A stretch of 6,485 nt of DNA from the NCBI GenBank assembly GCA_035704905.1, contig DASSWN010000091.1, forward strand, positions 1 to 6,485, in the 5' to 3' direction. Shown in pieces: positions 1 through 4,539 of this stretch. The stretch comes from DASSWG01 sp035704905. GTDB taxonomy: Bacteria; Bacteroidota; Bacteroidia; Flavobacteriales; Flavobacteriaceae. Position 1 is the stretch's first letter. The number at the start of each line of letters is the position of its first letter. A program made the translations under genes and the position numbers. Below the pieces are notes generated by a model. That model was not told the origin of the DNA, ran no database searches, and worked only from the letters and a program-made list of their open reading frames with translations.

Positions 1-47
1 ATAGATCCAGAAAATTTGATAAAATTTCACTGTTTTTCGCCATAAAA

Positions 48-78
48 AAAACGACGTTCTTTTTCGGAACGTCGTTTT
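48..78 (-). terminator. Intrinsic terminator of the CHRD lipoprotein gene
   Basis: A perfect 12-bp inverted repeat (48-59 paired with 67-78) encloses a 7-nt loop. Read on the minus strand, the stem ends in a run of eight U residues (the A run at 44-51), the classic form of a Rho-independent terminator. It begins 21 nt after the stop codon of the minus-strand gene ending at 100. The outer A:T pairs would also give a short U run in the plus direction, so it may act weakly on a convergent transcript entering from the left edge. Confidence 0.93.
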
Positions 79-99
79 CGCTTTTAAAATTATTATAGC

Positions 100-1293
100 T
101 TAAGGCAGAAGATTGCTTCCTATGTCACCTGCCAACACATCTATGTCGTTCAAATGAACGTCCAAATAACCGTCGTAGTCCAGCAAGCCTTCATAACTGA
201 TGCTTCCCCCATTATCCAATTCGCTCACATTGGTCACGCTCATTCCCGTGTCGCCGTTTAGCTCATTCAATTGAATGCTTATGGCACCGGTTCCGGCAGC
301 GGCAGTTCCTTCATGAATGTGTACGGGATAAGTTTCCCCACTCATTGCACCATCTAAATTCACGCTGATCAAGGTTTCTCCGTTCACGCGTTCTTCAAAA
401 GTTGCTTGTCCGCTATAATCGGTGTTTGCAATGGCATCCAAGTCATACGTAATACTTTCACCGGTCAATTCATTTTGGCCAATATCACTTTGAGCGAGAA
501 GGGTTCCCAGATTGTCGGCACTTTCATGAACATTTATATAGCCATCGAATTCCATTAATTCTTGGAAAGAAAGTGCGGTTCCGTCATCCCATTCGGTCAT
601 ATTGGTCATACTCATTCCTGTGGTACCATCCAACGGATTGAAGGTGAATACGATATCGCCGGTTTCGGCTGCCGTGTTCATATGAATATGTGCAGGATGC
701 ATTTGGGCACCAACGCTTGGTTCTATGGAAAGGCTTGCCAAAACTGCACCGTTTTTACGCTGTTCGAAGGTGGCCGTTCCGGTAATTCCAGCAACATCCA
801 CTTCATGCAAATTGTAGGTTTTTGACTCACCCGTCAATTCATTTCCACCTATATCGGCGCGCGCCACTATGGTTGACATTTCGGTTTCGCTCAAATGTAC
901 GTCCACATATCCGTCGAAATTCAGTAAATCTGTGTAAGAGATTGCAGTTCCGTCAGTTAAGGCAGAAAACGTGGTGGTGCTTTCTCCTGTTTCACCATCA
1001 ACCGGATTTAAAGTGAAAGCCACATCACCGGTTTCCAAAACGGAATTATAGTGAATATGGGCAGGATAAATTTGGCCATCGGCCGTTCCTTCCAAATCAA
1101 TTTCGACAGTAGTGCTGTTGTCATCGTTTCGCATAAAAGTAACTGTTCCGGAAATATTCGAGCTTGAAACAGTTTGCAATACATACTCTTGTGAATCGCC
1201 GATCGGATTGATTGGATCGTTTACATCATCGTCGCTACAACTTGTCGCGAAAATACCCGTTGCCACAACTGCGGCCATCATTAGTTTTTTCAT
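100..1293 (-). CDS. Surface-type lipoprotein with three CHRD-like repeats
   Basis: This 397-residue exported protein has a lipoprotein signal peptide: MKK, a hydrophobic core, then Ala-Thr-Ser before the lipidated Cys19. Ser-Asp-Asp-Asp directly after Cys19 resembles the acidic export signal that sends Bacteroidota lipoproteins to the cell surface. The mature part consists of three tandem units (about 37-159, 160-282, 283-397). Each has a His-Ile-His motif (H79/H81, H202/H204, H325/H327) and a DGYxxVH motif (H133, H256, H380), then an IGxNxL segment. This pattern matches the CHRD (chordin) domain, which often carries HIH and a G-Y-x-x-VH motif. Its biochemical role is unknown; the conserved histidines could bind metal, which is inference. 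The ATG at 1293 is chosen because the signal peptide starts there. The gene looks monocistronic, with its own -7 element and terminator. The family call is firm; function is not. Confidence 0.88.
   Translation of the reverse strand: MKKLMMAAVVATGIFATSCSDDDVNDPINPIGDSQEYVLQTVSSSNISGTVTFMRNDDNSTTVEIDLEGTADGQIYPAHIHYNSVLETGDVAFTLNPVDGETGESTTTFSALTDGTAISYTDLLNFDGYVDVHLSETEMSTIVARADIGGNELTGESKTYNLHEVDVAGITGTATFEQRKNGAVLASLSIEPSVGAQMHPAHIHMNTAAETGDIVFTFNPLDGTTGMSMTNMTEWDDGTALSFQELMEFDGYINVHESADNLGTLLAQSDIGQNELTGESITYDLDAIANTDYSGQATFEERVNGETLISVNLDGAMSGETYPVHIHEGTAAAGTGAISIQLNELNGDTGMSVTNVSELDNGGSISYEGLLDYDGYLDVHLNDIDVLAGDIGSNLLP
103..1185 (-). repeat. Three tandem 123-codon CHRD-like repeats
   Basis: The coding sequence is built from three in-frame units: 1185-817, 816-448 and 447-103. 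The first two are 369 bp and the last is slightly shorter. Marker residues recur at fixed intervals: Tyr37/160/283, HIH at 79/202/325, and the VH histidine at 133/256/380. The first two units share the strongest tail (NELTGES after the IG motif), while the third ends at the C-terminus with a shortened loop. The units have diverged, so this is old duplication rather than a recent unstable array. Confidence 0.88.
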
Positions 1294-1331
1294 TTCTTTT
1301 TTTTTGAGTTAATACTTATTTTGTTCAACGG

Positions 1332-1339
1332 CAAAGCTA
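1332..1339 (-). promoter_or_regulatory. Predicted -7 element (TAGCTTTG) of the CHRD gene
   Basis: On the minus strand 1339-1332 reads TAGCTTTG, an exact match to the Bacteroidota -7 consensus TAnnTTTG. The start site would lie near 1325, giving a leader of about 32 nt with an A9 tract (1297-1305) shortly before the ATG at 1293. No good TTG is present at the -33 position; the nearest sequence is TTAACG around 1361-1366. The promoter may therefore be weak or activator dependent. Confidence 0.6.
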
Positions 1340-1360
1340 TTTTTCTATTGGGTCTTTCGG

Positions 1361-1400
1361 CGTTAAGCCTTCGTTAATCTTGCATTAAATTGAGTTAAAC
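1361..1400. promoter_or_regulatory. Phased TTAA-core direct repeats, possible regulator site
   Basis: GTTAA occurs at 1362, 1373 and 1394, with ATTAA at 1384, so four similar 5-mers are spaced 11, 11 and 10 bp apart, about one helical turn each. They lie just upstream of the CHRD -7 element. Alternate copies are 21-22 bp apart, close to the direct-repeat geometry bound by LytTR-family response regulators. The region is AT rich, so chance occurrence is a real alternative. Confidence 0.25.
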
Positions 1401-1536
1401 GAATTTTTCCCGGAAGTCTTTTAAAATGAAAAAAATCCATTCAAAAAAATTAGTGCCTTTCCTCCCATTAACAATTATTAGCAAAAGTTAACACAATATT
1501 GGGCACCATGCATAGGGTTCTCCGCTGTTTTCAAAA

Positions 1537-1544
1537 TATCTTTG
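1537..1544 (+). promoter_or_regulatory. Predicted -7 element (TATCTTTG) of the beta-barrel gene
   Basis: Positions 1537-1544 read TATCTTTG, an exact match to TAnnTTTG. Transcription would begin near 1550, leaving a leader of about 15 nt before the ATG at 1566. This also argues against the in-frame TTG at 1542 being the start codon, since it lies inside the -7 element. No TTG is found at the usual -33 distance; an imperfect palindrome around ATGCAT (1508-1513) lies just upstream of that position. Confidence 0.55.
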
Positions 1545-1565
1545 CCGAAACAAAATTCTTATATC

Positions 1566-2054
1566 ATGAAAAAACTAATTTGCACAGCAGTGCTAATTGC
1601 AGGAACAATTTTCGTTTCCAATGCACAGAGTATCTCAAAAAACGCAATCGGTTTGAGGCTTGGTGACAGCAATGGATTTGGTATCGAAATTTCATACCAG
1701 CGGGCCTTGAGGGAAAACAACCGTTTGGAACTCGATTTGGGAATTCGCGATGATAAGTATTTCAATGCATTTCAAATCACCGGAATTTACCAATGGGTTT
1801 GGAACATTGATGGCGGATTTAATTGGTACGCAGGTCCGGGTGCCGGATTGGGTTTTTACAATTTTGATGATGAATTTCCGGGCGACGACGATCCGAGCGA
1901 GACGTATTTTTTTCTTGCCGGTGATATTGGGATAGAATATAATTTCGATATCCCACTCATGCTATCGCTGGATTTTAGACCCGAATTTGGATTTGACGAT
2001 TATGGCGATGACGTAGATTTTGACATTGCCCTCGGTATTCGTTACCAATTCTAA
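1566..2054 (+). CDS. Small outer-membrane beta-barrel protein
   Basis: This 162-residue exported protein is of unknown specific function. The signal peptide is residues 1-20 (MKK, hydrophobic core, Ser-Asn-Ala), with predicted cleavage before Gln21, the residue typically found after signal peptidase I sites in Bacteroidota. The mature part shows about eight amphipathic stretches with alternating hydrophobic residues, separated by Gly/Asn/Asp-rich turns, and it ends in Tyr-Gln-Phe, a C-terminal aromatic typical of strands recognised by the BAM complex. This fits a small eight-stranded barrel of the OmpA/OmpW-like or 'porin family' size class. One loop (about residues 100-110) is very acidic. 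The ATG at 1566 is preferred over the TTG at 1542 because it starts the signal peptide and because 1542 falls within the promoter. It converges on bshA with a 28-bp gap. Barrel placement is likely; no substrate can be assigned. Confidence 0.8.
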   Translation: MKKLICTAVLIAGTIFVSNAQSISKNAIGLRLGDSNGFGIEISYQRALRENNRLELDLGIRDDKYFNAFQITGIYQWVWNIDGGFNWYAGPGAGLGFYNFDDEFPGDDDPSETYFFLAGDIGIEYNFDIPLMLSLDFRPEFGFDDYGDDVDFDIALGIRYQF

Positions 2055-2082
2055 AAAAAAGTATTTCAACTGAAAAATAGCA

Positions 2083-3210
2083 TCAATTGTTTTGCAAAGC
2101 TTTTTGGTAAACCTTTTCATAAAGGGGAACAATAGCTTCCAGGGCAAAATTCGATGCTATTTTTTTTGCGTTTTCTTTAAACTCATTCAATCGGTTTTCA
2201 TTTTCTAATATATATATCGCTTTTTCCGCCATATTCTGAACATCGCCCAGTTCGCATAAAAATCCCGAAACCCCATTTTTATTTACTTCGGGAAGTCCGC
2301 CGGCATCTGATGAAATAACCGGAACCCCATGAACCATAGCTTCCAAAGCTGCCAAACCAAAACTTTCCTTTTCGGACGGAAGAAGGAACAAATCGGAAAA
2401 ACACAAAATTTTATCCACTTCATTGCTTTGACCCATGAATATGACCTTGTCCTGAATACCGAGTTTTTCAACCATGTTTTCGGCCATTTCCCGCTCCGGT
2501 CCTTGCCCAACCATCATCAATTTGGCCTTGATTTTTTGCTGAATCAAATAAAAAATTTCGATCACATTGTCAATGCGCTTAACCTTTCGCAAATTGCTTA
2601 CATGAGTGATGATTTTTTCATCCTCTTCCGCCATAATCCCCCGTTCGCAATCAGAATATTCCTTATTGATTTTAGTTGCGTCTATAAAATTGGGAATTAC
2701 CTGAATGTCTTTTTTTACATCAAAAAGCCGAAGGGTATCTTCTTTTAAACTTTCCGAAACCGAAGTGACAACTTCACTTTGATTGATACTAAAGGTTACG
2801 GCAGGCTTATAAAACGGATGATTCCCTACCAAAGTGATATCGGTTCCGTGCAATGTGGTAACCATTGGAAGTTCAATTCCCTCGTCATGCAACATTTGCT
2901 TAGCCATATAACCCGCATAAGCATGCGGAATAGCGTAGTGCACATGTAACAAATCGATTTTGTAGAGTTTCACCATATTTACCAATTTACTGGACAAAGC
3001 CAACTCATAAGGCTGAAAATGAAATAGCGGGTATTCCGGAACGTTTACTTCGTGATAATGTATTTTATTTGACAAATGATTGAGCCTCACCGGTTGTTTG
3101 TAGGTGATAAAATGTATTTCGTGGCCCCTTTTTGAAAGGGCCATGCCAAGTTCGGTGGCTACGACCCCACTCCCGCCAAAGGTCGGGTAACATACGATTG
3201 CTATTTTCAT
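2083..3210 (-). CDS. bshA: BshA, N-acetyl-alpha-D-glucosaminyl L-malate synthase
   Basis: This is the cytoplasmic retaining glycosyltransferase (GT4 family, GT-B fold) that transfers GlcNAc from UDP-GlcNAc to L-malate, the first step of bacillithiol synthesis. The 375 residues match the usual BshA length. Visible family signatures are the N-terminal YPTFGGSGVVATELG loop (8-22), HVHYAIPHA (89-97), TLHGTDITLVG (119-129), the SNLRKVKR donor-site stretch (205-212), GQGPERE (235-241), and the EX7E motif of GT4 enzymes (E282 and E290) within ESFGLAALEAM. These distinguish it from generic GT4 sugar transferases. The ATG at 3210 starts exactly at the conserved MKIAIVCYP. The gene follows the metal-efflux operon on the same strand after 100 bp and has its own predicted promoter. 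The later pathway genes bshB and bshC are not in the window. No terminator hairpin is evident after its stop. Confidence 0.95.
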   Translation of the reverse strand: MKIAIVCYPTFGGSGVVATELGMALSKRGHEIHFITYKQPVRLNHLSNKIHYHEVNVPEYPLFHFQPYELALSSKLVNMVKLYKIDLLHVHYAIPHAYAGYMAKQMLHDEGIELPMVTTLHGTDITLVGNHPFYKPAVTFSINQSEVVTSVSESLKEDTLRLFDVKKDIQVIPNFIDATKINKEYSDCERGIMAEEDEKIITHVSNLRKVKRIDNVIEIFYLIQQKIKAKLMMVGQGPEREMAENMVEKLGIQDKVIFMGQSNEVDKILCFSDLFLLPSEKESFGLAALEAMVHGVPVISSDAGGLPEVNKNGVSGFLCELGDVQNMAEKAIYILENENRLNEFKENAKKIASNFALEAIVPLYEKVYQKALQNN

Positions 3211-3273
3211 TGATTGAATTTTGCTGAAAAGGAAGAAAAACGACTATTAAAATTGTTTAGGCTTCCGGTTTTC

Positions 3274-3300
3274 CAAAAGTACAATTTTTACGTCAGTCAA
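3274..3300 (-). promoter_or_regulatory. Predicted bshA promoter (TTG and TACTTTTG)
   Basis: On the minus strand, TTG(AC) at 3300-3298 is followed after 16 nt by TACTTTTG at 3281-3274. The second is an exact TAnnTTTG -7 element. The spacing is one base short of the 17-23 nt usually given for flavobacterial -33/-7 pairs. The start site would be near 3267, giving a leader of about 57 nt to the bshA ATG at 3210. It is the most complete promoter in the window and suggests that bshA can be transcribed independently of the upstream efflux operon. Confidence 0.6.
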
Positions 3301-3312
3301 ATTTTAAAATTT
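3299..3312. repeat. 14-bp perfect AT palindrome at the adaptor stop codon
   Basis: AAATTTTAAAATTT is a perfect palindrome that overlaps the adaptor's stop codon (3311-3313) and the TTG of the predicted bshA -33 element. It has no GC pairs and no loop, so it is a poor terminator. It could be an operator half overlapping the bshA promoter or simply AT-rich sequence. Confidence 0.35.
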
Positions 3313-4531
3313 AATGATGATGATGGCCACCTCCTTCGCCTTTTTTCATTTCCGCCATTAAATAATAGACGTTGTTGTAAGCAAATTTTGTTTCAGCTTT
3401 TTGAGGCTCTATAAAATTAATTTCCACCCAATTGCCCTCTTTTCTTCCCGGGTTTACTTCCACGGGCGTAAAACTCCACGATTCGCCTTCCCGTGCCGCG
3501 GCAAAGACAAACCATTTTCCTTCTTCTTGAACTATGGCATCTTCGGGAAGCACTTGTGCCGGAGCTTTCTCGGTGGCAATACGAGCACTGACATACATGC
3601 CCGGAATGAGGTTGTAACGTTCGGTTTCATCTGTAATTTCGGCGTGGACATGTACAGCTTTTGGCCCTTCTTCAAAAGATTTTCCGATGGAAATAATTTT
3701 GGCAACAAAGGTTTTTTCCGGCACTGCATTGGTTTCGAAATACACTATTTGACCGGTCTCCAACTCTAAAACATCTTCCTCGAAAACCATTAAATCCACA
3801 TGCACGTGATGAGTGTTGACAATTTCGAACAAATCAGTTTGAGGTTGGACATACTGTCCCGTAACCACATGTATTTCCTGAACGGCTCCATCAATGGGGC
3901 TCCGTAAAGGGAAACGTTCGTAAATATTCCCAGAAATGATTTGCTGTGGGTTCGCGCCCAGCATTTTCAATTGGGTTTTTAAGCTTGATACCAAACTTTG
4001 CGCGATTTGAAAATTGGATTCCGCTTGTTGAAATTCCATTCCGGAAGTTACGCCGGCCTCATATAATTTTTTTTGCCTATTGAATTCATTTTTGAGTAAT
4101 CCCAACCGATTATGGGCTTCCACAAAATTGGTTTGCATCTTAACCAATTCGGGATGGGAAATATACCCCACGGTTTCGCCTTTTCGGACCTGATCTCCTT
4201 CAATGACTAAAATTTCGTCAAAATTCGCTCCATAAGCTGCGGTTATCGTCGCCCTGTTTTGTGGCGGTACTTCCAATTTTCCATTTGCTTCTACGAAAGT
4301 GGAAAGTTGTTTTGTGCTGAGCGTTCCAATTTTCATTTGCATTTCTTGGAAGCGCTCCGAGGATAGCATCACTTCTTCCCCGTGATCTTCGTTGGAGCTT
4401 TCTTCGTGATCTCCGTGGGTTGTTGCCTCTTCTTCGTGGTCTTTGTTTTCTTCGTTGTTCCCACAAGAAACCAATCCGACAGGAATGGCCAAAAGAAAAG
4501 CGGCGATTGTGGTTCTATAAGGTCGTTTCAT
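3311..4531 (-). CDS. Lipoprotein periplasmic adaptor of heavy-metal RND efflux (CusB/CzcB family)
   Basis: This 406-residue membrane-fusion protein would link the inner-membrane RND pump to the outer-membrane channel. A lipoprotein signal ends at Leu-Val-Ser before Cys23. The linker after it (31-53) is rich in Asp, Glu and His (H32, H39, H42, H50). The core shows the MFP order: a beta-barrel strand and lipoyl-like half around 80-125 (VEGNGKL-like stretch, then GDQVRKGETVG), a coiled-coil hairpin around 130-190, the second lipoyl half around 208-240 (LRSPIDGAVQEI, VTGQYV), then the beta-barrel (243-320, ending NLIPGMYVSARI) and a membrane-proximal domain to about 390. The protein ends Gly-Gly-Gly-His-His-His-His. 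The histidines suggest metal binding but do not identify the ion. The ATG at 4531 lies 8 bp after the pump-channel stop, so the genes are probably co-transcribed and translationally coupled. Cys23 is followed by Gly-Asn-Asn rather than an acidic surface-export signal, consistent with a periplasm-facing anchor. Confidence 0.92.
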   Translation of the reverse strand: MKRPYRTTIAAFLLAIPVGLVSCGNNEENKDHEEEATTHGDHEESSNEDHGEEVMLSSERFQEMQMKIGTLSTKQLSTFVEANGKLEVPPQNRATITAAYGANFDEILVIEGDQVRKGETVGYISHPELVKMQTNFVEAHNRLGLLKNEFNRQKKLYEAGVTSGMEFQQAESNFQIAQSLVSSLKTQLKMLGANPQQIISGNIYERFPLRSPIDGAVQEIHVVTGQYVQPQTDLFEIVNTHHVHVDLMVFEEDVLELETGQIVYFETNAVPEKTFVAKIISIGKSFEEGPKAVHVHAEITDETERYNLIPGMYVSARIATEKAPAQVLPEDAIVQEEGKWFVFAAAREGESWSFTPVEVNPGRKEGNWVEINFIEPQKAETKFAYNNVYYLMAEMKKGEGGGHHHH

Positions 4532-4539
4532 ATTGAAAT

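Noticed and set aside
11..30. Tandem imperfect 10-mer AAAATTTGAT/AAAATTTCAC.
   Set aside because: Two copies in AT-rich DNA at the window edge are not distinguishable from chance.
1..43. Minus-strand ATG at 43-41 opening a frame to the left edge (MAKNSEILSNFLDL).
   Set aside because: The ATG sits directly after the U tract of the strong terminator, leaving no room for a promoter or leader. Fourteen codons are not enough to support a gene.
1..45. Plus-strand frame open from the left edge to a TAA at 43-45 (IDPENLIKFHCFSP), possible tail of a convergent gene.
   Set aside because: Only 14 codons are visible and no family can be recognised. It would fit a gene sharing the terminator at 48-78, but chance openness is just as likely.
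562..825. Long plus-strand open frames opposite the CHRD gene, and similar antisense frames over bshA, the adaptor and the pump.
   Set aside because: They lack recognisable domains and signal sequences, while the opposite frames encode well-conserved families; they are coding-strand shadows.
1542..1565. Alternative TTG start for the beta-barrel protein, adding eight residues.
   Set aside because: It lies inside the exact -7 element and would put a non-signal extension before a normal signal peptide; the ATG at 1566 is the better start.
2055..2082. Short inverted repeat TTTCA-AC-TGAAA (2064-2075) as a shared terminator between the converging genes.
   Set aside because: The stem is only 5 bp, AT rich, with a 2-nt loop, too weak to call a terminator.
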